Positions 22,101 to 32,184 of a stretch of 32,204 nt of DNA are shown here, piece after piece; the first letter of the stretch is position 1; the number at the start of each line of letters is the position of its first letter. Source of the stretch: Plakobranchus ocellatus (taxonomy: Eukaryota; Mollusca; Gastropoda; Plakobranchidae); the NCBI GenBank assembly GCA_019648995.1, contig BLXT01007988.1:1061868-1094071 (forward strand), read 5' to 3'. Below the pieces are notes generated by a model. The model had not been told where the DNA came from. It was given only the letters and a program-made list of their open reading frames with translations, and searched no databases. Both the position numbers and the translations under genes were made by a program.

Positions 22101-25100
22101 AATGCCTCCAAATATGAGGGATCAGAAATTTTAATCATATCTTCATTTTACATTCTGTTTCACCTTTTTGTTTACAGCTAGCAATGCAAAGATTGGGTTG
22201 GTTGAAACTGGCCTAGCAATTATTCCTGGTGGTGGTGGCACTCAGCGTCTTCCACGAATAGTAGGACCTTCAATGGCCAAAGAGCTGATCTTTACAAGCC
22301 GTGTCATGGATGGATGGCAAGCCCTGGAGAAAGGAGTAGTGAACCACTGTGTGGAGCAAAACGATGCTGGGGATGCAGCATATAGACGAGCAATGAAATT
22401 GGCGGAGGAGATCCTGCCTAATGTAAGATATGGCCACTCATCACTCTGTGTTTCTTATTGTTTAGTGAAAAAAGCCATGACAATTTTACTTTTTTGTGTA
22501 ATTGATTACTGTACTGACTAGTCATGAGACATAGGGCTTTTATCAAAATTCCCTGAATAGTGGGATATTCAGTTGCAAAAAAAGTTTATCTTTATGTGAC
22601 GTGTCACAGACAAATATCAGTACATAGTATTGTCACTAAAATTATTATTTTATGATCAAGGAGATACATGTACTTGTTTGTGCATTATTTATGTTGATCA
22701 GGTATACCACTCTTCCGGATAAAGCCAGAAATGTCTTTATGCTATATGGAGAATTTTTTTTATGCTTAGCAGTTGTCTGTTCTCCTCCCTTTTGTACTGT
22801 TAAGCCTGCTTTGAGGCAGGTCAGGGTTTGATTTTTATTAATTTTCTATCAGAGACAGGCATTTGATGGCCTTGCTTAGAAAGAAAATACAAATCTCACT
22901 AATCTTAGACCTACTGGAGCTTAAAAATATTGGAAAGAGGCAGTTTGTTTGCATTCGCCAAGATTTGTCTAAATTTCTTGTGCTTAGATCAATTTTGTAA
23001 GATGATCGCATTGCTTTAGAATAGAATGTGGAAGAATGAACTATGTTAGCAAGGAGAGAATATTTTTGTAATCAAGTATTGCTTGGAGATTTGTTTCAGC
23101 CTTTGTATATTACCTGGTTACATAAAATTCAGTTTAATCTGATCTCACCTTATTAACAAATAGGAAATACAATATTGCACATGACAGTGAAAGTGCTTTC
23201 AAACTTTCTGGAAGGCCATGGCCTATCACTTGTGCCATGCGTCCAATAGATATATCGCCCGATGAAATTTTTTCCCCACTAACAATGGTGCTTAGGACTA
23301 CAGGATTGACTTGATTTGTATAAAGGGAGGCTGTAACTTCTGGCAAGGTAAAAGGGAAAATTTCACGAAAAAGATTATTTCAAGTAATTTATTGAGGGTG
23401 TTAGTTGAGAAAGGTAAAAAAAAATGCATACAAATGTGCATATTACAGTTCTTTGAAAAGTATACCTGAAAACATTAAGTCTATGATTGTTTAGAATTTA
23501 AGATTCAGATGCGAAATTGCTATAAATTTTACCAAGGCAGTTTTATTTGTCTGGGTGCATTTGTTTTGCACAAATTTTCAATGTCTCACTCTCTTTCTCT
23601 CTTTTTTTTTTTTCATTCCTCTTGTAAAAATATCGAGATGAATAAATCACACTATATTACAAATATAATAATATGATTTGTATTATGTTTGCAATAAATA
23701 GCCTTCTTTGAAATCAGGATAGTTTGCCTTGAAAGGTTTTTCAGATGCAATGGTTGTTTAGGAATCTGTCTAGCAATCACTATTTTTTGCCTTTTCAGAA
23801 AGAAAGAGAATTAAAAGGCATTTAATGTATACTAGCAATTAGGATGGTTTGCTGCTGCTCAGTAAAGCATATTTAATACATATTATGAAAAATGAGAAAA
23901 TATCTTGATTGAAAAGCAAGATATTTGGAATGTTCAATGATATTTTTGTTATCTGAATTCATTGTTTTCTTTTGGAGCTCGTCTCACCTTAACCTGAATA
24001 TTCAATTTAACTGTGTGGTTTATAGTATTATAATTTTTTTTTTGCAGGGTCCAATTGCCCTTAGAATGGCTAAAGCAGCAATCAATCGTGGTATTGAGGT
24101 GGGTATGGATAATCATGATAAGCTTAACTTTGGTGAAGTGCCTAAATGTGCTCAACTAGCTGCATAGCTTAAAAAAAATATGCCCCTTGCTATCCCTGTA
24201 ATATTTTGCATTCATTATGCACAGCATGCATGTATAAAACAGCGTGGCCCAACCACAGTATCAAGCCTCAGTCAAAACTAAGTCAAAAGGAGCTTTTGGC
24301 ACCATATCAAAGCATATTTCATCGTCTTGTTAAAATGATATAAGTTTTATTGTCGAAGATTGTTTAGATATAAAGGCATATAAAGGCATCAGTAGAGAGT
24401 GTGTAATTGAGTGAGGGAATGTTGGTGGCCTGTGGATAGCAAACCTGCCCTGAGGTCTGCTAGGGTGCTTCTGTTGCAGTTTGAACCCCTACCAACGCCC
24501 TGGCTTGACGGAGGATCTGAGAACCTAAGATCACCTTCTTGTGGACCGGTAATACACAAAAAAAACCCCAAGTAAATGAGCAAGAGAGAAAAGCTTGGAG
24601 CGTGCTCTCTGACAATCAGAAAAATTTGTTGTGAATTTTTCCCCAGTTAGTAAAAACCAACTAGAAATGATAAAGAAAGGTGTTGGCCGGAGACAATAGC
24701 ACAGTATACAGTTCCTATTTCAATCGCTATGTATAGACACTGTGAGCCTCCTCTTGCTAACCACAAACTGTCAGATAAACTGGAGTAAGTTATCAAAGAT
24801 GCCATGAGTACTTAATCTGAATGTTAGATCTCCATTTTTATAAACTTTGAACTTCTTTCAAGAAATTTCAACGAGTGCGTGGTTTGCTCTGGTTGTATCT
24901 CAGATTGCCTTCTTTTAGTTTAAATTTAATGAATTCCTTTATTTGTTGTTATATTTACTTCTGATTTAGCTGATGTTCTTTCGCAAAAGGAAAATGTAGA
25001 GAATTGCCAAGAAATCATTTTTAAACGCACTGCAATCTCCTTAACACATATTAAATAATAATTTTAAGGGCTGCACTCCTGACAAGGTTATCACCCCTGA

Positions 25101-25741
25101 AGGTTTCTGCATTGCTTGGATAAACACATACAAATGCAATTAAAAAAAAAAGAGTACAAAAACTGCTCAAAATGCAGGCTTCCACAAAATGTGAAACTCC
25201 TCTTTAAGTTGGAACTTTCCCCATCCTTTGTTAACACTTTTGCAGAAAACATCCATTAACTTACTAGTAGATCTGCAAAATATTGTTAATTAAATCCAAT
25301 GGATGATTGATAGATCATTGCTCCATTTGAATACTAATTGGAAAATTCTCCGGTGATCATTACATAAGTTACAATGTGAAAAAGAGAAGAAAAAAATGTT
25401 AGAAATGTCAGTGCAGTTAAAAATTTATTAAAAATTTGATGTTAGACTTGAATTTATTAGTATGATTTTCCTGAAAACATTCAGTTATAGAATATGTGAT
25501 AGCTTATTTCCTACACACCTTAATTTCCTTTTTTGTTTTTTTTCCTTTTTTTGATGTTGATAGGTTGAGCTGGAATCAGGTATGCGTTTTGAAGAAGCAT
25601 ACTATGCACAGGTAAGAAAAGATGAAAGAAAGCTTATTTTGGTGAATTTGAAATATCTTCTGCATTATAACATACTAATAACTATAATAAAACATGAATA
25701 CTGTTCTCTCAAAGTTGTTAAAAAAAAGCATCAGGAAGGAA

Positions 25742-25796
<55 letters not shown>

Positions 25797-27327
25797 TAGC
25801 TCTTTTGTTTCAGGAAATATACTAATAAAAAGCAATTTTTTAGCTCTGATCTTAACAGGAGAACTCTATACAATGGCATATTTTGAACTTTTTTAAGTAC
25901 ATTTTGTTGAGATCAAATTTATAAAGTCCACTGTCTTTGTAGAGTTAATACAATAGTAACTCTTCTTACTCGTCTTTTTCTCTTTCTCTCTCTCTGGCTT
26001 TCCCTTTTCCTCTTTCTCCATCCCCGTCTTTTTCTATTTCTCTCTCCCCCTTCTTTCTTCCCCTCCTCCCTCTCGCTGTCAGTGGTTCTCTAATGAATTA
26101 AAACTTTATTTAGAGGGCATTGATATTGGTCTTGCCGTACCACCTGAGAAAAAAAAAATCCCTGTTCAATGTTTTAGTCATTTCCTAAATGTATTGTAAT
26201 TTCCAATCTCCCAAAAAGATCTAGGCAGAGGATTTGAAATTGTGGGCCACAAAAAGCATAGCATCTATTACCCAGGTTTATTTTTTATTTGTTTTATGAA
26301 TTCGAATTATTTAGTTATTAGTCTATGAATAAAGCGGACAGGATGCTATATAGGGAATTAATAGATCTTGAAGATATAATATGCCCTGCTATAGATATGT
26401 ACTTATAACACAACATAGTCAGCTCATGTGTAATGTAATGTACTATGGGCAGCCAGAGCAGATTAGCAAAGATGGAAGCAGTAGAAAAGGCATGCAACAG
26501 TGCTCAGAACCCGGTGTGAATTCTTTGATTTTTGACATGGAACACCATCAGTAATGTGTCACTTAGATGAAGTTAACATTGAAGAATGTGCCATAATTTC
26601 TCCTGCTTTTCATGAATAAAACTTCTTGCATGGCTCAAATCCTTGGTCCTTAGCAATGAGAATATTAATCAATATATCTGCCTATCAAAATTGATGTGGT
26701 CTTATCTTTATGTAGCAGTAGTGGCAACTTATTCTTGTTGGGTTTGTATAGAATCAGTTCATTCTTTTCATCCAATATTTTAGTATCACCTACATTTAGC
26801 ATCAATTATTTTTCGTTTTGGCTCATCCATTATATAATACCCAGCATATATGTTTGTATGCTTCACACAAGCTTCAATGTTATCAAGTATTAATTATGCA
26901 CTACCATTTTTTCCATAAGCAACCTTGAACCTCTTTGCAAAAGTTAACGGTCAGTTCTACCGGCAGCCAGAGGCAGCAGACATACGCAATAAATTTAGTG
27001 AAATATACTGTGGCTGTTGGCTTGAACTTGGATATACTTTATGCTTTAAAAAGGCACTGTACCTGTTTCTGAAAAACTTTCTTTATACAATCATTTCCTC
27101 ATAAATGCATTTGAAATAATAAAATAATAACTTCTGTGAGATATGACTGGGAAAAAAAAACGTGACAGGTCTTTGCACCTTAAAAGATGAAACTACAACT
27201 TTTCACTCCCCAGCTCAAAGCTTGGTCTTCAATATATATTTTTTCCCAGGTGATTCCTACCAAGGACAGAATGGAAGGACTTACTGCTTTCAAAGAGAAG
27301 AGAAAGCCCAAATATCAAGGACATTGA
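18982..27327 (+). CDS. Copy 2: mitochondrial methylglutaconyl-CoA hydratase-like protein, AUH/ECHDC2 family (8 exons, 311 aa)
   Basis: Exons join as 18982-19159, 20225-20292, 21217-21304, 21701-21880, 22178-22422, 24048-24098, 25564-25611 and 27250-27327. The 936-nt frame is uninterrupted. Residues 1-35 contain six arginines and no acidic residue, a good mitochondrial presequence. FCAGADLKER lies at 109-118, with catalytic glutamates E161 in [11 protein letters not shown] and E181 in [26 protein letters not shown] and GPIALRM resemble AUH. By family it would add water to 3-methylglutaconyl-CoA to give HMG-CoA in leucine breakdown, but ECHDC2-type or broader short-chain activity is possible. 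The lysine-rich helix linked to AU-rich RNA binding in human AUH is only partly basic here. Introns are GT-AG except intron 4, which is GC-AG. The ATG has A at -3 and G at +4 and follows an in-frame stop at 18940. Confidence 0.95.
19160..20224 (+). other. Copy 2 intron 1
   Basis: 1065 bp, phase 1, GTTAAG...ATAG. Contains the ~50-bp-period array at 19686-19945; otherwise AT-rich with nothing recognised. Confidence 0.88.
19686..19945. repeat. Degenerate ~50-bp-period tandem repeat
   Basis: About five imperfect units. AGTACATTCA recurs at 19686, 19741 and 19789. Later units share a 'gaaac..aggttt.gact.tac.tatcaga' core starting near 19865 and 19910. Spacings are 45-55 bp. Confidence 0.55.
20225..20292 (+). 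CDS. Copy 2 exon 2
   Basis: 68 nt, residues 60-82 with the split glycine. It keeps the family pattern (KNAMSRNM) near the CoA-binding site. Only 9 of 23 residues match copy 1. Donor GTATGT, as in copy 1. Confidence 0.92.
20293..21216 (+). other. Copy 2 intron 2
   Basis: 924 bp, phase 0, GTATGT...CTAG. Contains the small self-complementary word TACATGTACATGTA near 20697; nothing else recognised. Confidence 0.88.
21217..21304 (+). CDS. Copy 2 exon 3
   Basis: 88 nt, residues 83-111. [10 protein letters not shown] then [15 protein letters not shown], with the arginine and glycine that copy 1 lacks. Donor GTATGC. Confidence 0.94.
21305..21700 (+). other. Copy 2 intron 3
   Basis: 396 bp, phase 1, GTATGC...CTAG. 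AT-rich; the LTR present in copy 1 intron 3 is absent here. Confidence 0.9.
21701..21880 (+). CDS. Copy 2 exon 4 (oxyanion hole, first catalytic Glu)
   Basis: 180 nt, residues 112-171. [28 protein letters not shown] and [13 protein letters not shown], with E161 catalytic. It ends GCAG|GCAAGT, a GC donor. The only nearby GT, at 21885, would add four bases and break the frame. Confidence 0.95.
21881..22177 (+). other. Copy 2 intron 4, GC-AG type
   Basis: 297 bp, phase 1, GCAAGT...ACAG. Apart from C at +2 the donor fits U1 pairing well (CAG|GCAAGT), as is usual for genuine GC-AG introns. The matching intron in copy 1 is GT-AG and 4694 bp. Confidence 0.88.
22178..22422 (+). CDS. Copy 2 exon 5 (second catalytic Glu)
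   Basis: 245 nt, residues 172-253. [18 protein letters not shown] holds E181, followed by [19 protein letters not shown] and EEILPN. IIPGGGG and RVMDG resemble AUH. Donor AAT|GTAAGA shares the T at -1 with copy 1. Confidence 0.97.
22423..24047 (+). other. Copy 2 intron 5
   Basis: 1625 bp, phase 0, GTAAGA...GCAG, against 363 bp in copy 1. Contains a minus-strand open stretch with splice-like edges at 23149-23339, described under findings. Otherwise AT-rich with T-runs. Confidence 0.88.
24048..24098 (+). CDS. Copy 2 exon 6
   Basis: 51 nt, residues 254-270, reading [20 protein letters not shown]-like at its start. Donor GTGGGT. The frame continues into the intron for about 20 codons, but exon 7 joins in phase. 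Confidence 0.94.
24099..25563 (+). other. Copy 2 intron 6
   Basis: 1465 bp, phase 0, GTGGGT...ATAG. Carries the second SINE at 24416-24571. The rest is AT-rich with no gene seen. Confidence 0.88.
24416..24571 (+). mobile_element. tRNA-derived SINE (copy B, older)
   Basis: 156 bp of the same family as 7139-7298. It shares the A-box region (TGGCCTGTGG at 24426), B-box-like AGTTTGAACCC at 24478-24488, GCCCTGGCTTGACGGAGG, ATCACCTTCTTGTGGAC and a TACACAAAAA tail. The flanking words GTAATTGAGTGAG (24403-24415) and GTAAATGAGCAAG (24572-24584) match at 10 of 13 bases, a decayed target-site duplication. It lies in intron 6, whereas the copy 1 SINE lies in intron 4, so the two inserted independently. 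Confidence 0.75.
25564..25611 (+). CDS. Copy 2 exon 7
   Basis: 48 nt, residues 271-286, reading [16 protein letters not shown]. Differs from copy 1 only by D/E and Y/F. Donor GTAAGA. Confidence 0.95.
25748..25793. repeat. (AT)23 microsatellite
   Basis: Uninterrupted AT dinucleotide repeat of 46 bp in copy 2 intron 7. Confidence 0.97.
25965..26085. repeat. CT-rich low-complexity tract
   Basis: About 120 bp of nearly pure pyrimidine on the + strand, made of TTTCTCTC and CCCTCC-like blocks, within copy 2 intron 7. Confidence 0.85.
27250..27327 (+). CDS. Copy 2 exon 8 (C terminus, TGA stop)
   Basis: 78 nt, residues 287-311 plus stop. [11 protein letters not shown], then T in place of copy 1's V, then [13 protein letters not shown]. 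67 of 78 bases match copy 1. Most of the differences are silent. Confidence 0.97.
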   Translation: MIPTKDRMEGLTAFKEKRKPKYQGH

Positions 27328-27448
27328 CTGTCTCTACCGAAAAAGTGTGCCTATCATATTGTTTTTTAATCCTGGCAATTAGTTTTTTTTGCTAGAGCAA
27401 ATATGTCAATTGTTTAAGCCTATCCATGCATTGGGCAGCAGAATTCAC

Positions 27449-27512
27449 CAAAAAAAAAACAAAAAAAAAAAACAAAAAGAGAAACAAAAAAAAACCAAAA
27501 AAAAAAATTTAA
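27449..27512. repeat. A-rich low-complexity tract in the copy 2 3' UTR
   Basis: Runs of A broken by single C or G. Its position downstream of the stop raises the risk of internal oligo-dT priming in cDNA data. Confidence 0.9.
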
Positions 27513-27567
27513 AAAATGACTATGGCATTTCTGAACCATGCATATTGATATGAAAGAAAGGTTGACA

Positions 27568-27573
27568 AATAAA
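27568..27573 (+). other. Probable polyadenylation signal of copy 2
   Basis: First canonical AATAAA after the stop, about 240 bp downstream, giving a 3' UTR of roughly 260 bp. Other A/T-rich variants nearby cannot be excluded. Confidence 0.5.
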
Positions 27574-27599
27574 CTCGCAGAACAATACGTATTAATACC

Positions 27600-30500
27600 T
27601 GGAGTTTAATAATTATTTTTGGATAATTGAAGAGAACTAAACAAAAACAACGGCAGCAATGCATTCATGATTATTAAAAGGACTCAGAATTTGTTGAGAT
27701 GTTGAGAATAGAAAGTTTTGTAAAGAATGAAAGTTCAGTAATAATTTGTGTAATCATGCAGGTTACACTATACACAGCAGTCGCTCTGCAATCAGTTATT
27801 GGTGGACTTACATGACTGTAAAATTTTACCACCTAAGGAAACTGTAACCTCTTTTCATCTTTTAATTTTGGTGGAAATTTAATTATCCCCCCATCCCCCC
27901 TCCCCCGTCCGATCATGTAAAAACGTGCATGATTTTTTGTTGTAACAATTTTAAAGTGGATAATCATTTGTACAGGGCTGATTTAGTCAATTTATGTACA
28001 CTGAAACAATGGCTTGATCTGAAAGAAAGTTATGTTAATGGGACAACAAAATTACTTTTATTTTGTTTTTCAGATATTACTAAAAACATGGATCTAATTT
28101 TTAACTCGATTGCCTAGTCTTTAATACAAAAAAGATATTTGATTTATTCTTATATATTTCAAGGATGTTCTGCTCAGAGGATCATTTTTATGATATGTTG
28201 TGTGTATATTCAAAAGCAGCGAATTTTTTATACTCTTTGAAATATAAATTTTATTCATATGTTTGTACACATTTTGTAGCTTATGCTTACAAAAAAAAAA
28301 GTTGCAATATTCATACTTGCATTTACATAATGTCGAAGGCATTTATTATGGACAACCCAATTCAAGAAACCTGAAAGCCACAAATCCACAATTGCACAAA
28401 AGAGCAAAAATGGAAAAAATTGCTTTTTGTATGTACTGATGTTATTTTAGGCATGGAGATACATATTTTACTGTTCATCAACTTGAGTTGTTTTAACTTT
28501 TTATTTAGGTAAATATTGTATGTCTGTGACATTCCAGGTTTTAGATATTCAAAGCATTAAAGTAAATGAAATGACAAAATCTGTGAAACGTTTCAGAAAA
28601 TAAACTATGTAAAAAATTGTTTTTGACAATGAAACCTATATGGTGTTTGCTGTTTTCATTATCATAACTATTGAGCAGTTTTAAGTACTTTTCGCTATTT
28701 TTAAAAGTTCAAATATTTGAAACAAAAGCAATATTTGCAATCTCGAACATAACATTACCACTTCAGCAATAAAACTCCTAGAACCTTATTTTACTGATTG
28801 TTTAATCATAGCATATACACTTATCAGTTTATTGCTTCAAAATACATGTTCAGCGAGTTGTAGACTGTGTTATCAAAGCTAATGTGGTTCTTATAGTTTG
28901 AACTAGATGTGCAAGAGGAGTATCATTGTAGTGCTTTATGGCTTGCTCTGTTGCATGTATTTATTTCCAGCTTCTTATTTACTAAAAAGGTTAATTTAAA
29001 AAGTCTGCACAGTGTAGCATTCCACCTTTCCCTTTTGTATTCTCTCACTTCTTTGCTCAATATCCAGTAAACAGGTGGGGCATTTCTAATGGCTCTTAAT
29101 GTTCTTGGGCTTGGTGTGAAACTTTGTAAGGCTTAGTGAACTGGGCTCACTTTTTTTTCCACCATTACTTTTACCTTTGTGTGCAGATCATAATTATTTT
29201 AGCAAAGAAATATTTTAAAAATGGGATGCAGGAGGAAAAAGTAAGAGTAAGCAAAAGGAAGAGAGAGATAGAGAGTGTATGTGTGTATGTCAGGAAAAAG
29301 ATAGTGCACTTGGCATATATTTTTTTGAGCAGAGGAAATAAAAGAGAAAAAAATAAAAGCACATTTTTTAAAGAAGGAGATGAGAACAGAAAGCTGACAA
29401 TTTGTGCGTTTGGACTAAGCAGGCAGTAGGTTCTGTCGCCAATGGTCGAGAAACACATTTATATATGACAAAAAATGTATGAGTGAAAATTTTATTTTAT
29501 CAATAAATCCAAGGTGCAATTATGTAATGTTAAGAGAATGTGACAATACAGAAGAAATATTTGGAAGAGATTAGTGATAAAATTATTAACAAAATCACAA
29601 AGTCTTTAACTATTAGTGGAAAGAAAACCCTTTGTTTTGAGGTCTGATTTATAAACATACAAACAACAGTTAACTGTTGCAAACACAAATTTCTAAAATA
29701 CAGACTGCATAATTTCACCTTTTCAAATGGGTACAAATAAGTTGGAGCCCACACCTTTAAATGAATTCTATTCATTCATGTCTTTGACTGAAAAAAAAAT
29801 TATTTTTTCTTATTTTTAAGATATTAAATTTTACTTAATTTTCATTATTCTATGGTACTGAGAGCTTTAAAATCACAATAGAAACATTCTTTTTCCTGAG
29901 GGTTTTTTATTCACCTATCGTCTTTGCCATTAAAAAAAAGAAAAGTTTTTGTTAATTTTTGTACCCAAAAAAATATTTGAAAAGGACCAACATAGAGCAT
30001 TTCTTTAGTACTAGCTATATAAAATAAGTGCAAAAGGCAAAACTTACTATAACCTTCTCCTTGACTGATAGAAATATAAGGGAGTAGCTCTAATAGACAA
30101 TTATTATGTCGTAGATCTTAAAATAGTTTTTATCCATAATGTTGAAACATTCCGTTTTTTTGCTTATTTCAAGAAAAGAAACATTTATGCACTCTAGGTC
30201 TAGAATTTATATTAGACAATACCTAGGAAGTCAATGTAAAACCAATGCCAGCGAAACTGTATTAATCATAAGAATGATTCTTTTATGAGAAATGGACGGG
30301 AACTTCAATGTCAATTGAAAAAAAAACGCAGTGTGTCATTATAAGTGATGTGGAAGTAGGTGAACCCCCACAGTTTAACACAGAAAATCATTTCACTTTG
30401 AAAAATCATGAGTTTAAAATGACCATTTATGTATGTCACCCCAATTCGAGTTTGGTTGCGAGTGTTTATTTTTTTGACAATATTTCTTTTATGTGTTTAT

Positions 30501-30830
30501 TTGTGAAGCTAGACATTACGGTCAAGTTAAGAGTTGAGAGCCTGCACTGGCATTATTATTTAAAAAAAGAAAAAAAAAAAAAAAAAAAAATTAGAAACAC
30601 GCAGTATATTTTTTCTTTTTTTTAATATTATTTGTATTTAACCTGAAAATAGACAACTGTTCATAGCACTACTATTTTAACTAGTTCTATTCCTTCTCCT
30701 TTTACTACTAATATAATAAATGAACTATAGGCATTCTTAGGAACAAAATTATTATTAATGTACCTCTAATATACTACGACAATCTCTTTTATACTAATAC
30801 ACGTACATTCCTGCTGTTAGTATGACAACT
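27600..30830. other. Downstream intergenic region
   Basis: AT-rich DNA with A- and T-runs (for example 30569-30590). It includes a short C-run at about 27888-27906 and a purine-rich patch at 29230-29400. I see no exon pattern, RNA gene or known repeat. The 60-105-codon frames have AT-rich composition and no recognisable motif. Confidence 0.6.
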
Positions 30831-30835
30831 TCTAA

Positions 30836-30940
30836 AGCAGCAGCAGCAGTAGTAGTAGTAGTAGTAATATTCGTAATGGTAGTTGTGTTAGTAGTAATAG
30901 TAATGATGGTAGTAGTGGTGGCGGTAGTGGTGGTGATGAG
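30836..30940. repeat. (AGC)4(AGT)6 microsatellite with degenerate AGT/GGT tail
   Basis: Perfect (AGC)4(AGT)6 at 30836-30865, then a decayed stretch rich in AGT, AAT and GGT triplets. Read on the other strand it is (ACT)n(GCT)n, the same compound type as at 18255-18353. Confidence 0.92.
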
Positions 30941-31127
30941 GTTATAATTGGTCTAGTTTAATATTGATGTTGTTTTCTACATCACCTTTTTTCTTTTTTC
31001 ATATTTATTATTTTTTCGTTATTTTCTGATGAGTTGACAAGGACAACTTTTATTGGGAACTTGATACAGGCTAGAAATTTTTCTTAGTGGTTTCCCTTGG
31101 AACCCCATATGATTGTTGTTGCCGAAA

Positions 31128-31211
31128 ATGGCTACTTTCCATTTCACGAAAGAAACGCCGCCCGATTCTATGTTCAGTGATTTTCAAGCATTGAACAAAT
31201 TTCAGGATGAG
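31128..31211 (+). CDS. Possible first coding exon of an unidentified gene
   Basis: ATG followed by 28 codons ending exactly at GAG|GTAATA, a usable phase 0 donor. The peptide starts MATFHFTKETPPDSM and ends LNKFQDE. The ATG has A at -3 and G at +4, follows an in-frame TGA at 31110, and sits in a locally CpG-richer patch (31145-31165) unlike its AT-rich surroundings. I do not recognise the product and found no second exon before the window ends. It could be chance. Confidence 0.35.
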
Positions 31212-32100
31212 GTAATATTCATTTGATTTTTATCAACTTTTTTGATATGCATATGATGATGTCGTTTAACTTGAATTTTGTGTGAATCGTGTACGAGGTC
31301 TAAAGGGGGCGTGGCACAAATAGATGTCTAGTCTATAGACTAATTCGTGGACCAAATCTTAAAGCCTTTCGCAACGATTTTTAAAATAATTTTTACATCT
31401 TTTTTCCCATTGTGTGTAGCTTTATAGCAAAAAATCTGATATAAAAACCCAGGTCTGTTGTCTCTTCAGTTGGCATCAATGGCCTTTTTTAAGGTTCGAT
31501 GATCGCTTCTAAACATTCAAGACAAAGATCATCTTCAAACCATTTAGATTTAGTTTTTAGAAAGGTCTAGATCCATTCATTATTCCGAATCATGCACAAA
31601 GCTATGCAAGACAGAAGTCCTTTAACTTTTACAATTTTTTTTATACATCAAATAGAATTTTAATTCAGATCGACTCCTGTAACGCTGGAGTCATTTTCAT
31701 AGGTATTGATGAATCGTAAATGATTTTAAGTTTCATCTTCATCAACTTTTATCATAGAAGCTAAAAGAGATGTGATTTACGACATAGATTGTCTAGAGCC
31801 TTTTTAATTTTTCTTTCGCATGGAAAGAAATTAGAATTGTCAATTTGGAAAAAAAAAACAGAAAGGGGAGCTTATTCATTAGAGGACACTAAAGCGGTCA
31901 TTTTGGAGTGGGTATATGGGGCTTTTCATAAATTCATTTCATCAGTAAATATCTATTTTTCCACACTATAAAAATGGGGAAATCGGTAATATAAGCTGAG
32001 TTAATTGGCCCTCACCACTTTTGACTTTAAAAATACTGCCTTGAACATCAATGAAAAAGAAGCTCCTATACATATTTTCTGCATTATCAAGTAAGTACTC
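31212..32100. other. Tail of the window: intron or intergenic DNA
   Basis: If 31128-31211 is a real exon this would be its first intron. It contains a perfect 14-bp palindrome TAGTCTATAGACTA at 31329-31342 and a TCTAGATCC word near 31566. No further exon seen. Confidence 0.5.
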
Positions 32101-32127
32101 ACCACCACCACCATCCCTAAAAACCAT

Positions 32128-32184
<57 letters not shown>

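Larger units (their letters stand above)
25612..27249 (+). other. Copy 2 intron 7
   Basis: 1638 bp, phase 0, GTAAGA...CCAG. Holds an AT dinucleotide run and a CT-rich tract. No gene or transposon recognised. Confidence 0.88.

Noticed and set aside
22802-22820. Small hairpin CCTGC-TTTGAG-GCAGG
   Set aside because: A 5-bp stem is expected by chance; no supporting context.
23925-24167. 80-codon frame overlapping copy 2 exon 6 as a separate gene
   Set aside because: Only the central 17 codons match the hydratase family; both ends are intron read-through.
30308-30625. 105-codon open frame downstream of copy 2
   Set aside because: Ends in a polylysine run from an A-tract, has no known motif and no clear splice partners; likely chance.
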